A stretch of 57,356 bases of DNA from Ignavibacteria bacterium (GTDB lineage: Bacteria; Bacteroidota; Ignavibacteria; Ignavibacteriales; SURF-24), in the NCBI GenBank assembly GCA_025612375.1, contig JAAXKN010000030.1, positions 1 to 57,356 of the forward strand. Reading direction: 5' to 3'. Positions 38,498 to 47,380 of this stretch are shown here, one piece after another. The notes beneath the pieces are model-generated. The model saw only the letters and a list, made by a program, of their open reading frames with translations. It made no database searches and was not told the DNA's origin. How positions within the stretch are numbered: position 1 is the stretch's first letter; the number at the start of each line of letters is the position of its first letter. The position numbers and the translations under genes were made by a program.

Positions 38498-38545
38498 ACT
38501 GAAGAAGTTTTTTTTGAATAAAAGACCCCATGGATTCATACCTGC

Positions 38546-38576
38546 ATTGAATTTCGTCTCCTTATTCTTTAGTTTG
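38546..38576 (+). promoter_or_regulatory. Promoter of sdaA
   Basis: ATTG, 19 nt, TTAGTTTG: one mismatch to TAnnTTTG. It would give a leader of about 17 nt before the serine dehydratase ATG. Confidence 0.45.
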
Positions 38577-38599
38577 CTCACTCATTTTATTAGTGAATA

Positions 38600-39793
38600 A
38601 TGGAATCAATAAAAGAAATATATAAAATCGGCTTTGGGCCTTCTAGCAGCCACACCATTGGTCCCAGAGCGGCCGCAGAAACTTTCAGGAAAATGAGCCC
38701 CGACGCATTAAGATACAGGGCTACGTTATACGGAAGCCTGGCTGCAACCGGTAAAGGGCACATGACAGATAAGGCAATAATTGAAAGCCTTTACCCTTTT
38801 GAAACCGAAGTCGTCTGGAAGCCTGATGAATTCCTGAAGAAGCACCCGAATGCAATGAAGCTCGAGGCGCTTGACATGAACGGAAACATCACAAACGAAT
38901 GGACCGTTTATAGTGTAGGTGGCGGCAAGATCGTTGACGATGATCATGACGAGGAGATGCATTCCCTATACGATCTCAGCACGATGGATGACATACTGAA
39001 ATGGACAAAATCCAAGGGAGGCTCACTGTGGGAATACGTTGAGGAGACCGAGGGAAGCGAAATCTATGAGCACCTGTCGGACGTATGGGCGGTTATGAAT
39101 GAGTCCATTTCCCGCGGAATTGAGAATGAAGGCATACTGCCCGGAGGCTTAAATCTCAGGCGGAAAGCCTCCTCGTACTTCGTGAAGGCAAAGAATTATA
39201 CGGGTTCTCTAAAGGAGATGACGCTCATATTTTCATATGCTCTTGCCGTTGCCGAAGAAAACGCAGCGGGAGGAAAGATTGTAACTGCGCCAACCTGCGG
39301 GTCGTGCGGGGTTGTGCCGGCGGTATTAAAAAGACTCCAGGAGAGCTTTGACTTTTCGGAGCAGAAGATATTAAGGGCGCTTGCAACGGCTGGGCTTGTA
39401 GGCAATATTGTTAAAACCAACGCTTCAATTTCAGGAGCCAAGGTGGGCTGCCAGGGTGAGATTGGAACGGCATGCGCAATGGCCGCAGCCGCCGCAACGC
39501 AGCTTTTAGGAGGCACTCCGCACCAGGTTGAGTATGCAGCTGAAATGGGAATTGAGCATCACCTGGGTCTTACGTGCGACCCGATATGCGGACTTGTGCA
39601 GGTACCCTGCATTGAGCGCAACGCCTTTGCATGCGAAAGAGCACTGAACACTGCAACCTTTGCCCTCCTTTCCGACGGGCGCCACATAGTTTCTTTTGAC
39701 AAGATTGTTAAGACGATGAACCAGACGGGCCACGACCTGCCTCACATCTACAAGGAAACTTCCGAAGGCGGCCTGGCTTTATTGTGGGAATAA
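38600..39793 (+). CDS. sdaA: L-serine ammonia-lyase (iron-sulfur L-serine dehydratase)
   Basis: 397 aa. The N-terminal beta domain starts with FGPSSSHTIGPRAAAETF; the alpha domain holds GSCGVVPAVLKRL and LTCDPICGLVQVPCIERNAFA, whose Cys residues bind the [4Fe-4S] cluster. Both domains are on one chain, as in single-chain SdaA. The enzyme turns L-serine into pyruvate and ammonia. It stands alone, with its own promoter and a terminator at 39847. Confidence 0.95.
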   Translation: MESIKEIYKIGFGPSSSHTIGPRAAAETFRKMSPDALRYRATLYGSLAATGKGHMTDKAIIESLYPFETEVVWKPDEFLKKHPNAMKLEALDMNGNITNEWTVYSVGGGKIVDDDHDEEMHSLYDLSTMDDILKWTKSKGGSLWEYVEETEGSEIYEHLSDVWAVMNESISRGIENEGILPGGLNLRRKASSYFVKAKNYTGSLKEMTLIFSYALAVAEENAAGGKIVTAPTCGSCGVVPAVLKRLQESFDFSEQKILRALATAGLVGNIVKTNASISGAKVGCQGEIGTACAMAAAAATQLLGGTPHQVEYAAEMGIEHHLGLTCDPICGLVQVPCIERNAFACERALNTATFALLSDGRHIVSFDKIVKTMNQTGHDLPHIYKETSEGGLALLWE

Positions 39794-39846
39794 TAAAAAT
39801 ACCTCCCGGAGTCTTTCACCGCGCGGGAAGTCCGAGGTCAGGAAGG

Positions 39847-39880
39847 CGGCGCCATCCACAGCGGAGAAAGGCGCCGTTTT
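39847..39880 (+). terminator. Terminator after sdaA
   Basis: CGGCGCC (39847-39853) pairs with GGCGCCG (39870-39876) and is followed by TTTTG on the plus strand. Confidence 0.8.
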
Positions 39881-39896
39881 GTAGAAAAATAATGGG

Positions 39897-40397
39897 CTAC
39901 AGTCCGGACCGGCGGCGGCGGTCGCTGTAGAACATTTCCTCGTCAAAGTGCTGGTGGCTGTAGAAGTCACCCGTATCATCGGACTGATAGATTATATCCG
40001 GGTCCATAATATGGCGTATTGAGTTTTCGTAAATTCTGGTGATAATGCCTCCGTCATAGAGCGGGTATTCCCTCAGGTTGTTCATTCGTATTTTGGGCAC
40101 CGTTACCCTGTCATCTTTTTTGTCCACTACAGCCAGTCCCACAGGTATCAGCAGGTGTCTGGCATTAAGCTCGTCGTCCTCATTTTTAAGTGTAATAATC
40201 ACGTCGAGGTATCTTACTTTCAATGCGGCCGGATCAATTATCAGGTCGTCCACTTCGCCGAATTTCTCGCCGTCACCGCCGTATACGTCAGAGCCGCGGA
40301 CGTCCGGGTCATCTTTGGATACTTCATAAAAGTCCAGTTCGCTCAGACTGTATAAGAGTCTTTTTTCTTCCCTGCCTTCTCCGGGATTTAATTCCAT
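39897..40397 (-). CDS. PRC-barrel domain protein
   Basis: 166 aa. The PRC-barrel part reads DVYGGDGEKFGEVDDLIIDP followed by KVRYLDVIITLK, then a second strand-rich half (RHLLIPVGLAVVDKKDDRV). The C-terminus is charged and Tyr-rich (DRRRRSGL). PRC-barrel proteins bind RNA or photosynthetic/stress partners; in Bacteroidota such free-standing ones are often stress-linked. It is 35 nt downstream of the membrane-anchored gene at 40433 and probably cotranscribed with it. Confidence 0.85.
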   Translation of the reverse strand: MELNPGEGREEKRLLYSLSELDFYEVSKDDPDVRGSDVYGGDGEKFGEVDDLIIDPAALKVRYLDVIITLKNEDDELNARHLLIPVGLAVVDKKDDRVTVPKIRMNNLREYPLYDGGIITRIYENSIRHIMDPDIIYQSDDTGDFYSHQHFDEEMFYSDRRRRSGL

Positions 40398-40432
40398 CTT
40401 ACTGCCTCCTCTTGTTTTACTTAACGTCGTGT

Positions 40433-41044
40433 CTACTCGGTTTTTGCTTTCTGAACCATTGCCTGAAGGACAGCTGCCGACTGCTGGAAGAACTGGTCAA
40501 CCTTTGGCTTTTGGTTTCTTACTTCCGCTTTGGGATCGATTGCCTCGGCTTTCTGCTGGACAATTCCGACCTGGCTTTTCAGGTTAGGATATTTTTTCGC
40601 CTGGATTGAATTCATCAGTCCTGAAGCAGTCATAAAAGCATCTCTAATTCTGCCCGACTTTTCCACCGGGGTCCAGTTATTCTGTATGCTGTCCGACAGG
40701 GTCTGAAGCCTCCTGCTCTGCTGGATAATATTGTTATCGTTTGCAGCATCCCTGTTTGCCGTAGCTCCAAGGGCAGCAGAGAGAAGATGAAGCCCGTAGC
40801 TTGTATACTGCGGCGACTTTGCGTTATCCTCTCTTGTTTTGGAAGTATCCTCAAGGAAACCCACAAACTCCTTTACGCTTCCGGCGACTTTATTGGTATC
40901 GACAGTAACCGCAGCGGTTTGTACCGGATTTCTGGAAGCTGTCAGGCTCCTGATAACCATATAAATAATTGCCAAAATTGCAATTGCATATAAGACATAA
41001 GATATTGGCGAAGGCCTCTTCGGTTGGATTTTTATATCTGCCAT
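40433..41044 (-). CDS. Membrane-anchored helical protein of unknown function
   Basis: 203 aa. A short basic N-terminus (MADIKIQPKRPSP) precedes one transmembrane segment (about residues 15-35), so the rest faces the periplasm or the cytoplasm from a single anchor. The remainder is mostly Ala/Gln/Asn-rich helix with LHLLSAALGATANRDAAN and QQSAAVLQAMVQKAK. No known domain is recognised. Its start has a strong upstream GGAGGG site and it leads the PRC-barrel gene. Confidence 0.75.
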   Translation of the reverse strand: MADIKIQPKRPSPISYVLYAIAILAIIYMVIRSLTASRNPVQTAAVTVDTNKVAGSVKEFVGFLEDTSKTREDNAKSPQYTSYGLHLLSAALGATANRDAANDNNIIQQSRRLQTLSDSIQNNWTPVEKSGRIRDAFMTASGLMNSIQAKKYPNLKSQVGIVQQKAEAIDPKAEVRNQKPKVDQFFQQSAAVLQAMVQKAKTE

Positions 41045-41339
41045 TACTCCCTCCTTAATTAAAAAACTGATTTCCTGAAGCAGAAAGCCAGGAAGTCACA
41101 CTTTCATATCAGGGATTTCCCACCTATATATTTAATATATTATTTTCTTTTTCTGTTACAATGGAGTAAAAATGCAATCCAGAGCCGGAGTATCGGTGGG
41201 AGACCCGGATCTAAAAGTTCGGGCTGGTCAGGCCGGGACAATTACTCAAAACTCATTATGTATTTTAAAAGAAAAAGCATATTTTGAGTAGCGTAATTTA
41301 ATTAAACAGATATTACTGATATTCATAGCCGGACCTCAA
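41045..41339. other. 295-nt intergenic region upstream of the TonB receptor operon
   Basis: No convincing gene is present; a 39-codon frame at 41172 lacks a ribosome site and protein-like sequence. There are short inverted segments near 41200-41240 (GGTGGGAGACCCGG; GGCTGGTCAGGCC) and A/T-rich stretches close to the receptor. I could not find a clear promoter or riboswitch. Confidence 0.4.
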
Positions 41340-43589
41340 ATGCAAAAGCTTTCAAAACTTTCGGTTATTCTGCTGTCGGCTTTACTGTTCATTGCCTCAT
41401 CAAAAATTTTCGCTTCAGCCGACCCCCTTGTGGGCGGCAAACTGCGCGGTATTGTTACAGATACCACAAACGGCGAGGCAATCCAGTACGCAAACATTTA
41501 CATCAAAAACCTCCGCCTGGGCTCCCCGACAGACAGTAAAGGGTACTTTTTTATTCCTTCTATTCCCCCCGGAAACCATGTAATCACTGTCTCCTGTATA
41601 GGCTACAGGACAAAAGAGATCCTGGCCGAAATCAAGGAAGGCCAAATTACACAATTAAACATACAGCTCATTCCAAGCAGCATCAGGCTGGAAGAGGTTT
41701 CCGTAATAGGAAATAAATCAGCCCGTGAAAACGAGATTGACGTGGGGCTGCAGAAGATCAGCATAAAAGAGATACAGATGATGCCCACAGGCGTCGAGGC
41801 CGATATTTTCAAGGTCCTTCAGTCTTCTCCCGGAGTAAGTTCAACAGGCGATGTAACCTCCAGGTATTTCGTACGCGGCGGAAACAGCAACCAGAACCTG
41901 GTGCTATTAAACGGTGTGACCGTTTACTACCCTTTCCACGCTCTCGGCATCTACAGTACTATAGACCCTGAAATGATTTCAGGCATGGAATTCTATAAAG
42001 GAGGCTTTGGGCCTGAATTCGGCGGGAGGCTATCTTCTGTGCTGAATGTCCTTACAAGAGACGGCAATAAAAACAGCCTCCACGCCGCCGGAACGGCAGG
42101 ACTTTTGTCCGGAAAGGCCTCAGTGGAAGGGCCTATCCACGGCGGCTCATTCCTCGTTACCGGAAGAAAAAGCTATTACGCAAAAGCGCTCAAGAAATTC
42201 CTGAACGACCAGGAGGCTCCCTTCGATTTCTATGATTTGTCATTCAAGGTAAACTATGCAAATCCCGAACTCCTTTATAACGGGAAGTTCACGGCTCACG
42301 GATTCTTCTCACAGGACATGGTTAAAAATGACGACCCGTTCAAGGAGGACTACAGCATTAAGAACAGACTCTTCGGACTGAACTGGTATCAGATCTGGGC
42401 AAGCCCCCTTTTCTCTGAAATCACACTTTCATCCAGCAATTTTGAGGCGGAAGTGATGCCGAACTTAAGCCAGTCGAAGCCCAGGAGTAATTTTGTTCAC
42501 GACATAACGAGCCAGTGGAACTTTACATATATTTACGACAGCCGCGACGAACTGAATTTCGGAATAGAGAACAAATTCATTTCCACGGGGCTCAAAATGC
42601 AGAACCTTTATGGAAAAAACATCTCATTCGACCAATCGGGCTACGGACTTACAGGATTTGCCAATTACAAGTTCTACAGGTATGAGAACATAGGATTTAA
42701 CCTAGGCATGAGGGTTAACTTTGCAACAATTTCCGAGCTGAGGCCTTTTCTTCTTGAGCCGCGCATTAACGTCACTTATAAGCCTATTCCCACACTCTCA
42801 TTAAAGGCAGGCCTGGGCAGATACTCCCAGGAGATGGTAACTTTATCAAACGAAAACGACCTCATATCAATTTTTGAGCCCTGGACAATCATTCAGCCAA
42901 GCATTGCTGCCAGCGAAGCCACTCAGTTTACTTTAGGCCTAAGCTACTATTTAACGGAAAACTTTACGGTGGACCTGGAAGGATACTATAAGTACCTGAC
43001 AAATCTTTCGGAGGCAAATTACAACAAGTATTTTGTCACAGATCCCGACTACATAAATGTAAAAGGAGAAGCCTACGGAATTGAAAGTCTCATAAAAATG
43101 CAAACCTCGGGAATGTATGTTAAAGCCGGGTACTCTTTAAGCTGGTCGTTTAAGATAGACAGTAAAGGCGTGCGCTACGTTCCCAAATATGACCTCAGGC
43201 ATTCGCTTAACATTCTTACAGGATACGACCTTGGGCGCGGTTTTGAGTTAAATGCAACGTGGTTCTTAAATTCAGGTCTGCCGTTTTCACCTATAACAGG
43301 TTTTTACGACAGGCTTCAGATTGACAACGTTTGGAATGTTCAGGACCTCACCAGCTTTAAGGGTTCAACAATATGGGACAGGCGGAACCTTGAACGCCTG
43401 ACGGTCTATCACAGGCTGGACATCGGGATGTCGAAGAAGTTCAGCTTTGGCTTCGCACAGTTCACGCTCGATGCAAGCATAATGAATGTTTACAACAGAA
43501 AGAACATATTTTACTTTGACAAAAATACCGGAAAGCAGGTCAATATGCTTCCCTTCCTGCCTTCAGTGTCCTTAAAGGTGGAACTATGA
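41340..43589 (+). CDS. TonB-dependent outer-membrane receptor with carboxypeptidase-like N-terminal domain
   Basis: 749 aa. Signal peptide, then a carboxypeptidase-regulatory-like domain (LRGIVTDTTNGEAIQYANIY ... GYFFIPSIPPGNHVITV) at about 30-115, then a plug (IFKVLQSSPGVSSTGDVTSR ... RGGNSNQNLVLLNGVTVY) and a beta-barrel that ends SVSLKVEL. It is a TonB-driven importer of unknown ligand. It overlaps the next gene by 4 nt, so the two are one operon and probably one import or signalling unit. Confidence 0.92.
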   Translation: MQKLSKLSVILLSALLFIASSKIFASADPLVGGKLRGIVTDTTNGEAIQYANIYIKNLRLGSPTDSKGYFFIPSIPPGNHVITVSCIGYRTKEILAEIKEGQITQLNIQLIPSSIRLEEVSVIGNKSARENEIDVGLQKISIKEIQMMPTGVEADIFKVLQSSPGVSSTGDVTSRYFVRGGNSNQNLVLLNGVTVYYPFHALGIYSTIDPEMISGMEFYKGGFGPEFGGRLSSVLNVLTRDGNKNSLHAAGTAGLLSGKASVEGPIHGGSFLVTGRKSYYAKALKKFLNDQEAPFDFYDLSFKVNYANPELLYNGKFTAHGFFSQDMVKNDDPFKEDYSIKNRLFGLNWYQIWASPLFSEITLSSSNFEAEVMPNLSQSKPRSNFVHDITSQWNFTYIYDSRDELNFGIENKFISTGLKMQNLYGKNISFDQSGYGLTGFANYKFYRYENIGFNLGMRVNFATISELRPFLLEPRINVTYKPIPTLSLKAGLGRYSQEMVTLSNENDLISIFEPWTIIQPSIAASEATQFTLGLSYYLTENFTVDLEGYYKYLTNLSEANYNKYFVTDPDYINVKGEAYGIESLIKMQTSGMYVKAGYSLSWSFKIDSKGVRYVPKYDLRHSLNILTGYDLGRGFELNATWFLNSGLPFSPITGFYDRLQIDNVWNVQDLTSFKGSTIWDRRNLERLTVYHRLDIGMSKKFSFGFAQFTLDASIMNVYNRKNIFYFDKNTGKQVNMLPFLPSVSLKVEL

Positions 43590-44578
43590 AAAAATTATAT
43601 ATTCTGATGCTCATTGCAGCGGCGGCTTTTTTCAACATGTCGTGTGAGGAAACGGTTAGCCCGAAAGCTGCATTCAAAGAGCAGTATGTGCTTACCTGTA
43701 TTGTTAATATTTCTGCCGACACAGTGCTGGCCGTAATCAGTAAAACTTACGACGTGAACGGCTTTAACCCGGAGGTAAACAAAGTGGACCCGGCTTTAAC
43801 CGGAGCCGAAATTACAATTACGCAGGGGCAAACCACCTATAAGCTCCACGAAGGTGAAAGGCTGAGAGCAGACACGAGCCGGTACACCAGCCACCAGCAA
43901 TATTACATTGCAGTGGGAGTTAAATTTGTGGACGGCAAGGATTTGAAGATAGCGGCCAAGCTTCCAAATGGAAGAATCCTTTCGGCCGTTACAACGCCCC
44001 CTGATGTTCCACAAATAGAATTCTCATATGAATTCCCCAACGGCGTAGATCCTACGATTAACTGGTATATTGCAGGAGACTATTACACGGCCAGGTGGTA
44101 TCCTGTTAACAGTAATCATTATACTTTCCCGAGGCTATCCATACCATACCAAAAAAACAAAGAGGGCAAAATTACATCTTTAAGGAAGATAATCCCCATT
44201 TCTTATGTAAAACAGGGTGACAAACTTGTCCCTTATTACCCGGGATTCACACAAGCAGACTCGTGCGCTTTTGAATACAAGTCAATAGTGACTTCACTCC
44301 ATAATCTTCCGGAAGGGGATCCTAATTTGACGGACTACACTTTGAAATATATCGACTTCGAACTTCTTGAGTTTGATGCGCCGCTTACCACCTATTACTC
44401 GAGCACAAACGGGCAGATGGATAACTTTTCCATAAGAACAGAGGAGATGGTTTATTCGAATATCAGCGGGGGGCTCGGTATCTTCGGAACTTACAGGAAG
44501 ACAACGGTCAGAAAAAAGCTGGATGCTTATTATATCACAACTAGACTGGGCTTTAATTGGGACAAAAGCGGAATGTAA
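43586..44578 (+). CDS. DUF4249 lipoprotein
   Basis: 330 aa. The signal peptide ends at a lipobox-like NMSC, so the mature protein is lipid-anchored. YVLTCIVNISADTVLAVISKTYDVNG and LTGAEITITQGQTTYKLHEG are typical of DUF4249, a Bacteroidota family regularly encoded directly after TonB-dependent receptors. Here its start overlaps the receptor stop (ATGA). It may be an accessory surface lipoprotein of the receptor. Confidence 0.85.
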   Translation: MKKLYILMLIAAAAFFNMSCEETVSPKAAFKEQYVLTCIVNISADTVLAVISKTYDVNGFNPEVNKVDPALTGAEITITQGQTTYKLHEGERLRADTSRYTSHQQYYIAVGVKFVDGKDLKIAAKLPNGRILSAVTTPPDVPQIEFSYEFPNGVDPTINWYIAGDYYTARWYPVNSNHYTFPRLSIPYQKNKEGKITSLRKIIPISYVKQGDKLVPYYPGFTQADSCAFEYKSIVTSLHNLPEGDPNLTDYTLKYIDFELLEFDAPLTTYYSSTNGQMDNFSIRTEEMVYSNISGGLGIFGTYRKTTVRKKLDAYYITTRLGFNWDKSGM

Positions 44579-44598
44579 AAAGGCCGTAAGAATAGAAA

Positions 44599-44650
44599 AA
44601 TTATCCGGGCGGGCATAAGAATTATTCCCGGTGCCGCCCGGGTAATTATT
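44599..44650. terminator. Terminator between convergent DUF4249 and HD-protein genes
   Basis: AATTATCCGGGCGG (44599-44612) pairs over 14 bp with CCGCCCGGGTAATT (44634-44647), one T-G wobble included. A/T runs on both sides allow termination in both directions. Confidence 0.85.
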
Positions 44651-45204
44651 TATAATCCCAGTTCAGCTTTGTTGGCCTTCATGGCTTCAACGCAGAACTG
44701 AATGTGCTCATCTAACGGGATGCCGAGCTCTTCGGCGCCTTTTGTAATATCTTCCCTTCTTACAGCACGGGCAAACGCTTTATCCTTCATCTTCTTTTTT
44801 ACAGATTTCACTTCCACCTCATCAATAGAACGGCTGGGTCTTACGTAGGTGACTGCCGTAATAAAACCTGCCAGCTCATCGCAGGCAAAAAGAGTTTTTT
44901 CAAGAAGAGTTTCGCGGGGAATATCTGTAGAGCTTGCGTGCGACATAATTGCGCGCCTGAAGGCCTCGCCGAACCCCTTTTCCTTCAGTATTTCATTTCC
45001 CTTAAAAGGATGGTCCTCAAGGGACGGGTACATTTCATAATCGAAATCGTGCAGAAGGGCCACGTTGCCCCAGTACTCCGTATCCTCGCCGAATTTCTTT
45101 GCGTATGCCCTTACACAGCTTTCAACTGCGTAGGCATGCTTTAATAAACTTTCACCTTTTGTGTATTCTTTTAAAATAGCCAGACATTCTTCCCTGGTAG
45201 CCAT
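44650..45204 (-). CDS. HD-domain hydrolase
   Basis: 184 aa. HD motif residues: LLKHAYAVE (first His), VALLHDFDYEMYP (HD pair), IMSHASS and LFACDELAG (later His and Asp). The layout resembles HDIG-type phosphohydrolases often found beside metabolic genes. It is cytoplasmic. No partner gene is evident; nth follows 62 nt downstream on the same strand. The substrate is unknown. Confidence 0.85.
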   Translation of the reverse strand: MATREECLAILKEYTKGESLLKHAYAVESCVRAYAKKFGEDTEYWGNVALLHDFDYEMYPSLEDHPFKGNEILKEKGFGEAFRRAIMSHASSTDIPRETLLEKTLFACDELAGFITAVTYVRPSRSIDEVEVKSVKKKMKDKAFARAVRREDITKGAEELGIPLDEHIQFCVEAMKANKAELGL

Positions 45205-45266
45205 TTTTTCTCCTTTGTTTTAGAACATTACAAATTTATATTTTAACGCTGCGCGGAAGAAAGCTT

Positions 45267-45905
45267 TTAAGGATTAAAGCTCGGGCATATCCCGCCCAGC
45301 ACACATTCCAGGCACTTAGGGCGCCTTGCTACGCAGATCTTCCTGCCGTGGCTGATAAGATAGTGCGAGGAGTTAATCCATTCCTCTTCAGGAAGCAGTT
45401 CCTTAAGGCGCATTTCAATTTTTTCCGGGTCATCCGACTGTATGAAGCCGAGCAGGTTTGCAAGCCTCTTAACATGAGTATCCACGGCAATTGCAGGAAT
45501 TCCGAAAGCGTTAGCTGCAACAACCGAGGCTGTTTTTCTTCCCACACCCGGGAGCTCCGTAAGAGCGTCAAAATCGCGCGGGACCTCGCCGTTATACTTT
45601 TCAACAAGAACTTTGGAGCAGTTTTTTATGCTTTTAGCCTTGTTGCGGTAGAAGCCGGTTGAGAAGATGTCTTTTTCAAGCTCTTCAACGGGGACCTCAA
45701 GAAAATCCTTGGGGGACCTGTATTTCTTAAAAAGGTCCTTAGTTACAATATTCACCCTTGCATCGGTGCACTGGGCAGAAAGTATTGTTGCAATTATAAG
45801 CTCAAAAGGGGTTGTAAAGTCGAGTGCCGATTTAACTTCAGGGTACTCTTTTCTAAGTATTTCGAACACCTTTTTAGCGTGCTCTTTTTCTTTATTTTTC
45901 GGCAT
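45267..45905 (-). CDS. nth: Endonuclease III
   Basis: 212 aa. Helix-hairpin-helix with catalytic Lys (LTELPGVGRKTASVVAANAF), catalytic Asp (AVDTHVKRLANLLG), and the cluster motif C-x6-C-x2-C-x5-C (CVARRPKCLECVLGGIC). It removes oxidised pyrimidines and nicks the abasic site in base-excision repair. The start overlaps the stop of the [2Fe-2S] gene by 14 nt, so the two are translationally linked. Confidence 0.96.
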   Translation of the reverse strand: MPKNKEKEHAKKVFEILRKEYPEVKSALDFTTPFELIIATILSAQCTDARVNIVTKDLFKKYRSPKDFLEVPVEELEKDIFSTGFYRNKAKSIKNCSKVLVEKYNGEVPRDFDALTELPGVGRKTASVVAANAFGIPAIAVDTHVKRLANLLGFIQSDDPEKIEMRLKELLPEEEWINSSHYLISHGRKICVARRPKCLECVLGGICPSFNP

Positions 45906-46233
45906 CTTTATTAAACCTTTTATCTTTAATCATAAGTCTTTCTACAGGAATATTGTCAATTATATGGCTTTGGATAATTTCCTCCACGTCCTCCAGCTTT
46001 ACGCCGCCGTACCAGACCTGTTCGGGGTAGACGACCATAGAAGGGCCGAACTCACAGGCATCGAGGCAGCCTGAAGTGTTTGCCCGTACAAGGTGGTTTA
46101 AGCCCAGCTCTTTGAGTCTTTTTTTGAGCTGTTCGCGTATTGCAGGGGAGCCCTTATCGGAGCAGCAGCCCCGGGGGTGGCCCTCGGGCCTTTTATTCTC
46201 ACAGACAAAAATATGCTTTTCAAAACGTTTCAT
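45892..46233 (-). CDS. Thioredoxin-like [2Fe-2S] protein
   Basis: 113 aa from ATG 46233 (MKRFEKHIFVC), which has AAAGG upstream; a start at 46248 would add five residues. The Cys pattern C-(10)-CC ... GCLDAC (IFVCENKRPEGHPRGCC; TSGCLDACEFGPSMVVYPE) is that of the thioredoxin-fold [2Fe-2S] ferredoxins. It may carry electrons for an unknown reaction. It overlaps nth, which itself needs a [4Fe-4S] cluster, but a link in function is not shown. Confidence 0.87.
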   Translation of the reverse strand: MKRFEKHIFVCENKRPEGHPRGCCSDKGSPAIREQLKKRLKELGLNHLVRANTSGCLDACEFGPSMVVYPEQVWYGGVKLEDVEEIIQSHIIDNIPVERLMIKDKRFNKDAEK

Positions 46234-46482
46234 TGCAAAGCCTTTCATTTTTCATAAAAACAAAGATAAAAAAATTTAGGTTCAGAAGTCCATACTGCAT
46301 GAGCAGTTCAGGACTTAATATCCTGGATAAAAGCCTCAGAAAGCGGAAAAATTGATTATTTTTGAAAATATTTTAAATTTTTCAAAAAAATTTTCCGAGA
46401 ATGCTCTTTGTAACCATATATATATGTATAGAGGAAAATTTTTGTTGCGGATTAAAGTAAGAAACTTAAAAAACAACGCAAA

Positions 46483-46635
46483 ATGGGAAACAACCTGATA
46501 AGTCAGATTTCAAAGAAGCTGACGAACTACAAAGAAAAGCGGGAATATGAGAGGCTTTATTCCTTATTATTGAAAAATGCCGTACCAGTTGAAAAAGAAT
46601 CTCAGGGCAAAGGGACCCTCCAGGCAAAAAAATAA
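46483..46635 (+). CDS. Possible 50-aa small protein
   Basis: ATG 46483 to TAA 46635: MGNNLISQISKKLTNYKEK, a charged helical middle (REYERLYSLLLK) and a Lys-rich end. No clear ribosome site and no known family. It stands between the [2Fe-2S] gene (divergent) and tRNA-Glu (convergent). Composition is protein-like, but it needs homologues to be accepted. Confidence 0.35.
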   Translation: MGNNLISQISKKLTNYKEKREYERLYSLLLKNAVPVEKESQGKGTLQAKK

Positions 46636-46688
46636 TTCAGTTTACCTTCTGATTTTTTTTGGGGTCCCTAACCCTTTAAAAAAACAAA

Positions 46689-46719
46689 AAACCCCGAACT
46701 TGTCTCAAATTCGGGGTTT
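46689..46719 (-). terminator. Terminator after tRNA-Glu
   Basis: On the minus strand AAACCCCGAA (46719-46710 side) pairs with TTCGGGGTTT (46698-46689 side), followed by TTTTTGTTTT. It lies 5 nt downstream of the tRNA 3' end. Confidence 0.85.
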
Positions 46720-46724
46720 ACTTG

Positions 46725-46798
46725 TAGCGCGTACCGGATTCGAACCGGTGATCTCTGCCTTGAGAGGGCAGCGTCCTAAGCCACTAGACGAACGCGCC
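46725..46798 (-). tRNA. tRNA-Glu (CTC)
   Basis: 74 nt cloverleaf. The acceptor GGCGCGT pairs with ACGCGCT, discriminator A. The anticodon loop CTCTCAA in the stem CTGCC/GGCAG gives anticodon CTC. T-loop TTCGAAT. CCA is not encoded. A promoter lies upstream at 46820-46851. Confidence 0.95.
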
Positions 46799-46819
46799 AG
46801 TGTAAAAAATCTAGAAGTA

Positions 46820-46851
46820 CAAATTTAAGAAAAACCTGCAATTTCTCCAAA
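46820..46851 (-). promoter_or_regulatory. Promoter of tRNA-Glu
   Basis: Minus strand: TTTG, 20 nt, TAAATTTG. Both boxes match the Bacteroidota consensus exactly. The -7 box ends 21 nt before the tRNA 5' end. It lies just after the stop codon of the T9SS gene at 46854. Confidence 0.75.
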
Positions 46852-46853
46852 GC

Positions 46854-47210
46854 TTATTTCAACAAAATCATTTTCTTTATGCTCATGTAGCTGCCGGCCT
46901 TGAGCTGCACAAAATAGATACCGCTTGGCAGTTTCTCTCCGCTAAATTCAACCGCATAATCCCCTGCCGGCTTGACTGTATCCATCAGATTGGCTATTTC
47001 GACTCCCAGGGCATTAAAAACCTTTAACGATACACGTGTCTCTTCCGGAACAGTAAATCTGACGGTTGTTACCGGGTTGAAAGGATTGGGATAGTTCTGG
47101 AATAAATTGTAAGTTAATTCCGGCTGCTTGTCTGCAAGAACCGTCTGCGCTCCGTTGCTAAGAGGAAATAAAAGAGCAAGCAGTATAAATATGTATATAA
47201 TTTTTTTCAT
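46854..47210 (-). CDS. Minimal T9SS protein: signal peptide plus sorting domain only
   Basis: 118 aa. A signal peptide (ends LFPLSNG-AQT) is followed after about 12 residues by a complete T9SS sorting domain: FQNYPNPFNPVTTVRFTV, VSLKVFNALGVEIANL, AGDYAVEFSGEKLPSGIYFV, and the end MSIKKMILLK. There is no cargo domain between. Usually the sorting domain follows a large passenger. It may be a free competitor/decoy, a small surface protein, or the leftover of a passenger gene. The frame and signal are intact, so it is not an obvious pseudogene. Confidence 0.87.
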   Translation of the reverse strand: MKKIIYIFILLALLFPLSNGAQTVLADKQPELTYNLFQNYPNPFNPVTTVRFTVPEETRVSLKVFNALGVEIANLMDTVKPAGDYAVEFSGEKLPSGIYFVQLKAGSYMSIKKMILLK

Positions 47211-47380
47211 GTCGCATTCTCCCCTGTTTATAGTATTGGACCGGTAATTGGGATAAAAGGTTTAACCGGAAAAAAATACAGTAAAACATTTTTCATAAAT
47301 CATTTCTTTTAATTTAAGGTTTAAATTATTAATATTAAATACTCTAGAACACAAGCTACATAATTTAAACGAGGTACGGC

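Noticed and set aside
41172-41291. Short frame upstream of the TonB receptor
   Set aside because: No ribosome site and no protein-like composition.
41045-41339. Possible riboswitch before the TonB receptor
   Set aside because: Short GC hairpins are present, but no cobalamin or other known riboswitch core could be traced.
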